Source: Candidatus Saccharimonadota bacterium (lineage in GTDB: Bacteria > Patescibacteriota > Saccharimonadia > Saccharimonadales > Saccharimonadaceae). Taken from it: DNA of 6,122 nucleotides. The stretch is from NCBI GenBank assembly GCA_017652715.1, contig JAGCAL010000035.1:1-6122 (forward strand), given 5' to 3'. Both the position numbers and the translations under genes were made by a program. Under the pieces are notes generated by a model, which saw only the letters and a list, made by a program, of their open reading frames with translations, made no database searches and had not been told where the DNA came from. Shown piece by piece: positions 1 through 5,527 of this stretch. Position 1 is the first letter of the stretch. Each line of letters starts with the position of its first letter.

Positions 1-1013
1 AGTCGTCGCATCGCATACCCCTGCGCCTTATTCGACGGGACTAGTCCCTCAGCCGCAAGTAAATATGCCCCCCTAATATGATCAGCAATTACCCTCATCT
101 CGTCAGTATTGTTTTCATAAGATTTTCCCGAAATTTCTTCTAGCTTACTGATAATTGGCTTCATGAGAGAAATCTTAAACACATCAAACGAATCAATCGA
201 AGCCGCCGTTACTCGTTCAAGCCCAGCTCCAAAATCTACATTTTTCTTCTCAAGCTCAGAAAACGTTCCATCCTCATTTCGTCGATATTGCATAAAAACC
301 TGATTTCCGATTTCCATAAACCTCGCCCCATCACTCGCCGGGTGCGCTAAGCCATATTTCTCGACATCCTGTTTGTCCTCACCGAAATCATAAAATACCT
401 CAGAATCCGGCCCGCAAGGGTCTCCTATCGGCGTAGTCTCGCATCCTCCTCCTCGGCTCCACCAGTTTTCATGATCATCATAATAGAAAATTCTCTCGCC
501 CGGTTTAATTCCTCTCTTATCTCCATCCTTAGCCGAACCCATTTCTACAATTTTCGCTTCGACTCCGACTTCAGAAAAAACCTCCTGCCAAATCTTAGCT
601 GCCTCAGTATCTTTCGGAATACCATATTTCTCATTCCCAATAAAGCAAGTTACATAAATCCGCTCCGGATCAAGCCCAATCTACTTAGTCATAATCTCAA
701 ATAAGTTACTAATCTGTTCTTCCTTAAAATAATCCCCAAGCGACCAGTTACCAAGCATCTCAAAAACCGTAGTATGACGCGGGTCACCAACATCCTCAAT
801 ATCTTGCAACCTCATCGATGGCTGCGAATTACAAAGTCTCGAACCTAACGGATGCTCCTTACCTAATAAATACGGCAAAAGCGGCTGCATCCCAGAGCCG
901 GTAAACAAAGTCGTCGGATCACCCTCTAAAACCAGTGGCGCCGGCTGAACAATCTTATGTCCCTTTTTTTCCTGAAAATCTAAAAATCTTTTTCTTACTT
1001 CACTTGCATCCAT
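1..1013 (-). CDS. alaS: Alanyl-tRNA synthetase (AlaRS), N-terminal catalytic part, interrupted by one in-frame TAG, cut by left window edge
   Basis: AlaRS attaches alanine to tRNA-Ala in the cytoplasm. Codons 1-110 contain class II motif 1 and the AlaRS hallmarks: FLDFQEKKGH, GDPTTLFTGSGMQP, then EMLGNWSLGDYF (residues 85-96). Codon 111 is TAG (681-683). The same frame then stays open for 226 codons to the edge, with IGLDPERIYVT (112-122), PCGPDSE, MEIGNQVF and GAGLERV (262-268), all expected in order for AlaRS. The rest of the aminoacylation domain, the editing domain and the C-Ala domain lie outside the window. I chose the ATG at 1011-1013: it starts the family-typical MDASEVRKRF, and an upstream TTG at 1049 would only add 12 non-family residues lying in the promoter. 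No alternative start follows closely after the TAG, so a split two-subunit enzyme is unlikely. Identity is near certain; whether the gene is functional is open. Confidence 0.93.
681..683 (-). other. In-frame amber (TAG) codon inside alaS
   Basis: The coding strand reads ATG ACT AAG TAG ATT GGG CTT GAT (MTK*IGLD). The reading frame is AlaRS-like both before and after, with no shift. One base change restores a sense codon; GAG (Glu) would give TKEIGLDP, which fits the family best. TAG also ends the SpoU gene at 1298-1300, so global TAG reassignment is not supported. Possible explanations are a base-calling or assembly error, a recent nonsense mutation, or suppression. Confidence 0.95.
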
Positions 1014-1020
1014 AGGATGA

Positions 1021-1049
1021 ATTATACTCCCTCTTATCTCTTTTCGCAA
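1021..1049 (-). promoter_or_regulatory. Sigma70-type promoter of alaS, predicting a leaderless mRNA
   Basis: The -35 TTGCGA (1049-1044) and the perfect -10 TATAAT (1026-1021) are separated by exactly 17 nt. Only 7 nt (TCATCCT) lie between the -10 and the alaS ATG. The expected transcription start is therefore about position 1014, at or one base before the A of ATG. No Shine-Dalgarno could fit in such a transcript. The promoter fills the 44-nt gap after the glutaredoxin gene. Confidence 0.7.
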
Positions 1050-1057
1050 TTAATAAC

Positions 1058-1273
1058 TTAGTCTGCGTTTTCTTTATGCGCCTTAAGAGCCCTTTTAATC
1101 GCCGGGCGATCAAATCCAACAATACGCTGCCCATCAATTTCTGTTACCGGTACCGCCGTTATACCCTCCAGAGAAGACGCATCTACCTCTTCATATTCAA
1201 CCCCTAAAGAATCCAACCAATCCATTAGAGCATGACAATAAGCGCAAGTTGGTGTAGTATAAATCTTAATCAT
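1058..1273 (-). CDS. Glutaredoxin-like / NrdH-like thiol redox protein
   Basis: This is a small cytoplasmic thioredoxin-fold protein of 71 residues, complete, ending in TAA. It has the N-terminal strand MIKIYTTPTC, the redox motif CAYC (C10, C13), the cis-proline loop TAVPVTEIDG (P42) and the closing IVGFDRPAIKRAL, where glutaredoxins place the glycine-containing substrate-binding turn. The length matches minimal glutaredoxins and NrdH redoxins, which reduce disulfides or feed electrons to ribonucleotide reductase. Which partner it serves here cannot be told: no nrd gene is in view. It lies 24 nt after the SpoU methyltransferase and 44 nt before alaS. AAGGA at 1288-1284, 10 nt before the ATG, is a plausible ribosome binding site. 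The fold assignment is firm and the substrate unknown. Confidence 0.88.
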   Translation of the reverse strand: MIKIYTTPTCAYCHALMDWLDSLGVEYEEVDASSLEGITAVPVTEIDGQRIVGFDRPAIKRALKAHKENAD

Positions 1274-1297
1274 ATAAACCTAATCCTTAATTATTAT

Positions 1298-1804
1298 CTA
1301 TAGATTATAATATCGAAGCGCAAACATAGCAATACCAGCAGCTACCGACACATTAAAAGATTCTTTTTGTCCAACCATCGGAATTTCTAAAAACAAGTCA
1401 AATAAATCGAATAGCGACCGGTTAATCCCTTCCACTTCTTCCCCTAGAACTAAAACAATTTTCTTATCTTCTGAGAACTTACATTCATTAATTTTCTTTA
1501 ATCTCTCATCTTTTATATTATTTTCTAGCCCAACAATTCGCCAACCATCAGCGCGATATTCTTCCAAATCCGCTCGAATATCATCCGACCCATCAATCTC
1601 TAGCATATCCTCAGCCCCAAGTGCCGTTTTGTGAATCTCACCATCCAACTTCTCACGTAAATGTGGCAACAACTTCTCGTCATGCACTCTCGGCGTATAG
1701 CCAGACAACACTACTTTTTTAATCCCAAATCCTTCCGCCGTCCTTAAAATCGCTCCGACATTATAGCAGGACCGGATATTATCTAAAACCAGAACTATTC
1801 TCAT
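1298..1804 (-). CDS. SpoU/TrmH-family RNA 2'-O-ribose methyltransferase
   Basis: This is a SPOUT-fold methyltransferase that transfers methyl from S-adenosylmethionine to a ribose 2'-OH of tRNA or rRNA. At 168 residues it is a catalytic domain alone. Motif 1 is RSCYNVGAILRTAEGFG (residues 11-27, with N15 and R21). Motif 2 is IVLVLGEEVEGI (116-127). Motif 3 is IPMVGQKESFNVSVAAG (141-157), with the knot-forming NVS. It lacks the N-terminal L30e-like substrate-binding domain of RlmB-type members, so it is closer in size to TrmL- or TrmH-type enzymes. The target nucleotide cannot be assigned. Its ATG overlaps the leuS TGA as ATGA and I see no Shine-Dalgarno, so translation probably depends on termination of leuS. 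The gene ends in TAG. Confidence 0.88.
   Translation of the reverse strand: MRIVLVLDNIRSCYNVGAILRTAEGFGIKKVVLSGYTPRVHDEKLLPHLREKLDGEIHKTALGAEDMLEIDGSDDIRADLEEYRADGWRIVGLENNIKDERLKKINECKFSEDKKIVLVLGEEVEGINRSLFDLFDLFLEIPMVGQKESFNVSVAAGIAMFALRYYNL
1304..1332 (-). promoter_or_regulatory. Possible internal promoter for the glutaredoxin gene
   Basis: TTGCTA (1332-1327) and TATAAT (1309-1304) are spaced by 17 nt inside the last codons of the SpoU methyltransferase gene; TATAAT is part of its Tyr-Asn codons. The predicted start near 1297 would give a leader of about 24 nt containing AAGGA. Because the sequence is also coding, chance is a real alternative. Confidence 0.4.
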
Positions 1805-4221
1805 ACTACGATATTTATCAGCTTAGCTCTCGGAACAACAATCGTCTTTTTCACGTCACCAGCCACATACTTCTTCACTCGCTCATCCGACAAAGCTAGT
1901 TCAATCACTTTTTTCTCGTCCGCTAAGTCGTCTTTATCCATCTGAATCTTAGCGCGAAGCTTGCCATTTATCTGTACAACTACTTCAATCGTTTCATCTA
2001 CTAGATATCGATTATCCCACTTCGGCCACTCATCATCCGCCCCTAATTTCTCTAGCATCTCGCTAGCCAGATGTGGCGCAAACGGCTTCAAAAGCTTCCC
2101 AAGCGTCACTAAATCTTCTTCGCTCGCCCCAACCTTATAAAGCTCGTTCACATACTCCATCAAACATGCTACCGCCGTATTGAGACTACATCTATAGATA
2201 TCGTCCGTAACTTTTTTAATCGTACGATGACGAATTGAAAGCGAATCTTGCAGAATCTCTTCTGAGGGGCATCCGCAGTTGCTACGAGGACGAAGTGACG
2301 AGCCCCGTGAAGACGGGCGCGAGGAACGTCCCGAAGAAGACGATTCTGAAGAGTCGCTGTCAAAACACAAGTTATAACAACGATTAAGAAATCTATAAAC
2401 GCCACCTACCGAACGTGGGTCCCATGCCGCATCGAATTCAACTGGCCCAATAAACATCTCGTAAGTTCGAAGCGTATCCGCTCCGTAACCATCGTTTATT
2501 ACGTCTAGCGGGTCAATTACGTTCCCCTTAGACTTCGACATCTTCTTGCCATCAGGCGCATTAATATAGCCATTATAAATCAACTTCTTAATTGGCTCCC
2601 TGAATGGTAGATAGCCCATATCCGCAAAGAACTTACACCAAAATCGGATATAAAGCAAGTGAGCAACGGCATGGTCGGCTCCAACATATACATCAGTTGG
2701 CGCCCAATAATTTATCGCTTCCGCATCCCAAGCCGCCTTTCCATCGTGTGGCGAAACATAGCGCCAAAGATACCAAGAAGAACACGCATACCCATCAAGC
2801 GTATCGGTCTCCCTCGTCATTTCTTCCATATGAGTCTTACCAGTCTTAGGATCTTTTACCGGGATCTCAACCTTTAGCCAATCTTTCGCCTTTGCAAGCG
2901 CCGAACGCCCAGACTTATCCGGTTTATAATCCTTTACCTCTGGAATCAAAACAGGTAACTGGTCTTCCGGAATAGGATGCGGATTCCCCTCTTTATCGTA
3001 AGCAATCGGAATTGGACAACCCCAATAACGCTGCCTAGAAATCAGCCAGTCTCGCATCTTATAAGTCGTTTTTGGCGTACCAAATTGACCAAAATCACAA
3101 AGCTCAGTCTCCACAATCGGTAAATCATGCGCCTCCGCAAATTCTTTGTCTCGTTCATCCATCGCCGGCACCGCCATAATCGCACCAGTTCCATACCCAG
3201 CTAATACGTAGTCGGCTACAAATACTGGAATCTTTTCCTTCGTTGCCGGATTCATCGCATACGAACCAGTAAATACTCCTGTCTTTTCCTTGTTCTCTTG
3301 TCGCTCAATTTCGGACTTTACGAGTGCGCTAGCTCTATAAGCCATTACCTCATCTCTAGTATCGTCATTCACCAGATAGTCTAGCCCCGGATATTCCGGC
3401 GCTACAACTAGAAACGTCGCCCCATAAATCGTATCTGGACGCGTAGTGAATACCGTCACAGAATTCAAGCTCGTAGACACCTCTTTTGAGGAGCGTCCCG
3501 AAAAAGACGGTGTCAAGAGCTTGAATTCTATTTCGGCTCCGACCGAGCGCCCAATCCAATTTTTCTGCATCGTCTTTATCTTGTCTGGCCAATCAAGTGC
3601 ATCGATTTCCTCTAGCAGCTCATCTGCATACTCCGTAATCTTGAAGAACCATTGCTTCATTTTCTTCTTCTCGACATCGTGTCCACATCGCCAACATTTT
3701 CCACCTTCAACCTGCTCATTCGCAAGCACAGTCTGATCTACCGGACACCACCATTGATAAGACTCTTTCTGATAGGCTAAGCCTTTTTTGTAAAGCTGTA
3801 AGAAACACCATTGCGTCCACTTATAATACTCTGGGTCCGATGTATTAATCTCTCTATCCCAATCAATCGCGAAACCAAGCCTCTTCGCTTGCTTACGAAA
3901 ATTATTAATGTTTACTTCCGTCGCCTCTTGTGGCGAAGTTCCAGTTTTAATCGCATAATTCTCCGCCGGCAGCCCAAAAGTATCATACCCAAACGGCCGC
4001 ATTACATTTAAGCGCTGCTGCTCATAGAACCGCGTCAACACATCAACAATCGTAAAATTACGCACATGCCCGACATGTAGTCCAGCCCCACTCGGATACG
4101 GGAACATCTCTGCTAGGAACTTCTTCGGTGTGCCCTCTTTTATCTCGGCATGAAAAGGTTTTTCCTCTTCCCAAATTTTTTGCCATTTTTCTTCTATTTT
4201 TAGCGGTTCATATCTATTCAT
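1801..4221 (-). CDS. leuS: Leucyl-tRNA synthetase (LeuRS)
   Basis: This class I synthetase charges tRNA-Leu in the cytoplasm; it is complete at 806 residues. In order it has the signature HVGH (49-52, after YPSGAGL), a zinc knuckle with CPVDQ (159) and CWRC (176-179), the CP1 editing domain with TTRPDT (259-264) and GTGAIMAVPAMDERD (344-358), RDWLISRQRYWG (390-401), KMSKS (560-564), an anticodon-binding helical domain (about 590-720) and the C-terminal module from QINGKLRAKI to PRAKLINIVV. Three oddities are present. An insertion of roughly 13 residues at 235-253 and a Ser/Arg-rich insertion at about 621-660 are both encoded by hairpin DNA. The editing domain is about 40 residues short between DERD (358) and RDW (390), losing the region that holds the NSG.F.G motif in E. 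coli and Thermus LeuRS. Met354 stands where a His is common in the GHD/AHD motif. A promoter directly upstream predicts a leaderless mRNA. The TGA stop overlaps the next ATG. Confidence 0.97.
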   Translation of the reverse strand: MNRYEPLKIEEKWQKIWEEEKPFHAEIKEGTPKKFLAEMFPYPSGAGLHVGHVRNFTIVDVLTRFYEQQRLNVMRPFGYDTFGLPAENYAIKTGTSPQEATEVNINNFRKQAKRLGFAIDWDREINTSDPEYYKWTQWCFLQLYKKGLAYQKESYQWWCPVDQTVLANEQVEGGKCWRCGHDVEKKKMKQWFFKITEYADELLEEIDALDWPDKIKTMQKNWIGRSVGAEIEFKLLTPSFSGRSSKEVSTSLNSVTVFTTRPDTIYGATFLVVAPEYPGLDYLVNDDTRDEVMAYRASALVKSEIERQENKEKTGVFTGSYAMNPATKEKIPVFVADYVLAGYGTGAIMAVPAMDERDKEFAEAHDLPIVETELCDFGQFGTPKTTYKMRDWLISRQRYWGCPIPIAYDKEGNPHPIPEDQLPVLIPEVKDYKPDKSGRSALAKAKDWLKVEIPVKDPKTGKTHMEEMTRETDTLDGYACSSWYLWRYVSPHDGKAAWDAEAINYWAPTDVYVGADHAVAHLLYIRFWCKFFADMGYLPFREPIKKLIYNGYINAPDGKKMSKSKGNVIDPLDVINDGYGADTLRTYEMFIGPVEFDAAWDPRSVGGVYRFLNRCYNLCFDSDSSESSSSGRSSRPSSRGSSLRPRSNCGCPSEEILQDSLSIRHRTIKKVTDDIYRCSLNTAVACLMEYVNELYKVGASEEDLVTLGKLLKPFAPHLASEMLEKLGADDEWPKWDNRYLVDETIEVVVQINGKLRAKIQMDKDDLADEKKVIELALSDERVKKYVAGDVKKTIVVPRAKLINIVV
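2235..2363 (-). repeat. Palindromic element, copy 2 (long form), in frame inside leuS
   Basis: The arms at 2235-2263 and 2335-2363 are complementary over about 28 bp, with two mismatches and two single-base bulges, one of them C2341. The segment next to the right arm (2321-2341) matches copy 1 (3488-3508) at 19 of 21 bases, and the left end CTCTTCTGAGG (2257-2267) matches copy 1 at 10 of 11. Compared with copy 1 there are 57 extra nucleotides (19 codons) between two GAGG repeats. These include a small hairpin CCCGT-gaag-ACGGG (2304-2317) and a possible alternative pairing GGGGC (2266-2270) with GCCCC (2302-2306). It encodes LeuRS residues about 620-663, including SSSGRSS and the related RPSSRGSS. 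Confidence 0.75.
3460..3529 (-). repeat. Palindromic element, copy 1 (short form), in frame inside leuS
   Basis: The hairpin is nearly perfect. AGAATTCAAGCTC (3460-3472) pairs exactly with 3517-3529, GACACC (3476-3481) with GGTGTC (3509-3514), and TCTTTT (3482-3487) with AAAAGA (3502-3507). A single unpaired C lies at 3508 and the apical loop is 14 nt. It encodes LeuRS residues 231-254 (EFKLLTPSFSGRSSKEVSTSLNS). E. coli LeuRS has only about 8 residues at the corresponding place between two strands of the editing domain. The outer arm on the upstream side is the family-typical EIEFK coding sequence, so the opposite arm is a complement of host gene sequence. Confidence 0.8.
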
Positions 4222-4224
4222 GAA

Positions 4225-4244
4225 CCATATTATACCATATTATC
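4225..4244 (-). repeat. Tandem 10-bp duplication at the leuS promoter
   Basis: On the coding strand GATAATATGG is followed directly by TATAATATGG (9 of 10 identical). The first unit contains the TAA stop of the glycosyltransferase gene and the second supplies the leuS -10. Each unit offers a -10-like hexamer (GATAAT, TATAAT). Confidence 0.75.
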
Positions 4245-4257
4245 TAGGGGAAATCAC
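4229..4257 (-). promoter_or_regulatory. Extended -10 promoter of leuS, predicting a leaderless mRNA
   Basis: TGGTATAAT on the coding strand is an extended -10 (TGn before TATAAT, hexamer at 4234-4229). Only 7 nt (ATGGTTC) separate it from the leuS ATG at 4221-4219, the same spacing as at alaS. The -35 region at 17-nt spacing (GTGATT) is weak, which is usual for extended -10 promoters. No Shine-Dalgarno precedes the ATG. Confidence 0.6.
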
Positions 4258-5484
4258 ATGCCGATAAATATTAGTAAATTTATCAAGCGTCTTCTCAAAA
4301 TCATGCTCCGCCGCAATCTCAACAGAACGTTTAGAATATTCCTCGCGCATTTTCTTATCTGTTAAGATTTTCGAGAGCGCGTCGGCGAACTCCGAAACAT
4401 TCCTAGGCTCACAAAGAAACCCATTCTCTCCAGTAATACAAACTTCATTCACCGCGCCCTTATTTACAGCCACCAGCGGTAACCCCGAAGCCGCCGCCTC
4501 GATTAAAACAATCCCTTGCGTCTCAATCTCGCTCGCCGTCGCAAAAACCGAACCAATCTTATATAACTCATACAAATCTGGCGCCATTACGCGGCCTAAG
4601 AACAAAACCGCATCCTCCAGCCCCAACTTCTTTACCTCTTTTTCTAAACGTAATTTATCAACGCCATCTCCGACTATCACGAGCTTCGCTTTCGGAACTT
4701 TAGTACGCGCTTCCTTAAACGCCGAAATAACCGTTCCAACTTGTTTCTCCGGATCAACTCGCCCCACATATAAAACAATCGGTACATCAGTCGGAATATT
4801 ATACTTAGTATAAATCTTAGAAGAAGCCTTGCCGGGCTTAAAATTACTTAAATCCACCCCATTCGAAACCGCCGCAACCGGAATCTTAAGCTCATGTTTC
4901 GCGAGCAAATTCCGAATTGCCTGCTCAGTTGGCATCGTCACAAAATCGCTTTTACTCTGACGATTACGAAAATACGCCGAAAGTAATGCATTTACCGGCT
5001 TCTTAACCACCTCAGGAACTTTAAGAGGTTCCGTAATAACTTCCGGTTGATTATGCTCCGTCGTCACAACCGGAATTCCGTGCTTACGCGCATACGAAAC
5101 TACCGATAGTCCAATCGGATCAGAAACCTGCACATGTACGACATCTGGCTTAAACTCATCCAAAGCCTTTTTGATTTCAATTGCCGGAAAAACCGAAACC
5201 TTAAAACCCTTCTTATAAAAAAGATGTGGTAATTCTACCCCAAGTAACTTCTTCTTCGGCGGCACGTCATTAATCTGGTCCGGATACACTTTACTGTCAA
5301 TTGACCTTAAATACCTTACCTCAACCCCATCCTCTTTTTTAACGTAGTTCTTCCCGGTTTGAGATGGGCATAATACTAAAATCTCATGCCCACGCTTCGC
5401 TAAACCCACTGCTAAATTATGAGAAAAAACCGCCACTCCATTTATCATTGGGTAGTATACTGCTGTCGCAATCGCGATTTTCAT
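4240..5484 (-). CDS. GT4-family glycosyltransferase (GT-B fold)
   Basis: This retaining glycosyltransferase of 414 residues, complete and ending in TAA, transfers a sugar from a nucleotide-sugar donor. The N-terminal Rossmann domain starts MKIAIATAVYYPMINGVAVF (residues 1-20), with the acceptor-side glycine-rich NGV loop, and continues to PDVVHVQVSDPIG (113-125) and VTTEHN (140-145). The C-terminal donor domain has VSNGVD (206-211), LYVGRVDPEKQV (238-249), LVIVGDG and the EX7E motif (E321 and E329 in ETQGIVLIEAAASGLPLV). There is no signal peptide or transmembrane segment, so it would be cytosolic or membrane-peripheral. Its layout resembles PimB/MgtA mannosyltransferases and diacylglycerol glucosyltransferases, which would make it a glycolipid or envelope enzyme; the acceptor is an inference. 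It follows the S41 protease by 43 nt and ends 18 nt before leuS. Confidence 0.92.
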   Translation of the reverse strand: MKIAIATAVYYPMINGVAVFSHNLAVGLAKRGHEILVLCPSQTGKNYVKKEDGVEVRYLRSIDSKVYPDQINDVPPKKKLLGVELPHLFYKKGFKVSVFPAIEIKKALDEFKPDVVHVQVSDPIGLSVVSYARKHGIPVVTTEHNQPEVITEPLKVPEVVKKPVNALLSAYFRNRQSKSDFVTMPTEQAIRNLLAKHELKIPVAAVSNGVDLSNFKPGKASSKIYTKYNIPTDVPIVLYVGRVDPEKQVGTVISAFKEARTKVPKAKLVIVGDGVDKLRLEKEVKKLGLEDAVLFLGRVMAPDLYELYKIGSVFATASEIETQGIVLIEAAASGLPLVAVNKGAVNEVCITGENGFLCEPRNVSEFADALSKILTDKKMREEYSKRSVEIAAEHDFEKTLDKFTNIYRHVISPR

Positions 5485-5491
5485 ATTTTAT

Positions 5492-5496
5492 CTCCT
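5492..5496 (-). promoter_or_regulatory. Shine-Dalgarno of the glycosyltransferase gene
   Basis: AGGAG stands 7 nt before the ATG at 5484, the best ribosome binding site in the window. It fixes this start and contrasts with the SD-less starts of leuS and alaS. I found no convincing promoter in the 43-nt gap, so the gene is probably co-transcribed with the protease upstream. Confidence 0.75.
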
Positions 5497-5527
5497 AATC
5501 AGGCGCGTTAAATAACTCCGAAACACA

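Noticed and set aside
37..48. Perfect 12-bp palindrome GGGACTAGTCCC in alaS
   Set aside because: It encodes an ordinary AlaRS stretch (GLVPS), has no similarity to the leuS element core beyond GGGAC, and has no extended arms; probably chance.
1..683. TAG read as a sense codon throughout the genome
   Set aside because: TAG also ends the SpoU gene at a natural family end, and TAA and TGA end the others. One in-frame TAG is better explained as an error or mutation.
471..704. Plus-strand 77-codon open frame opposite the alaS stop region
   Set aside because: Low-complexity translation, no SD, and the minus strand encodes clear AlaRS across the whole interval.
1014..1049. Upstream TTG start for alaS at 1049
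   Set aside because: The added MRKEIRGSIIHP is not AlaRS-like and is made from the promoter sequence, including the -35 and -10.
2169..2405. Minus-strand open frame in another frame across the Ser/Arg-rich LeuRS insert
   Set aside because: It could have replaced a frameshifted leuS, but the main leuS frame is continuous and resumes with family-typical HRTIKKVTDDI, so no frameshift is needed.
2604..2877. Plus-strand open frames within leuS (also at 3446-3736 and 3811-4011)
   Set aside because: They lie opposite well-conserved LeuRS sequence, have no family-like motifs, and are antisense shadows.
3460..3529. Hairpin as a transcription terminator
   Set aside because: It lies in the middle of the leuS coding region, has no following U-tract in the transcribed direction, and its core recurs as a repeat.
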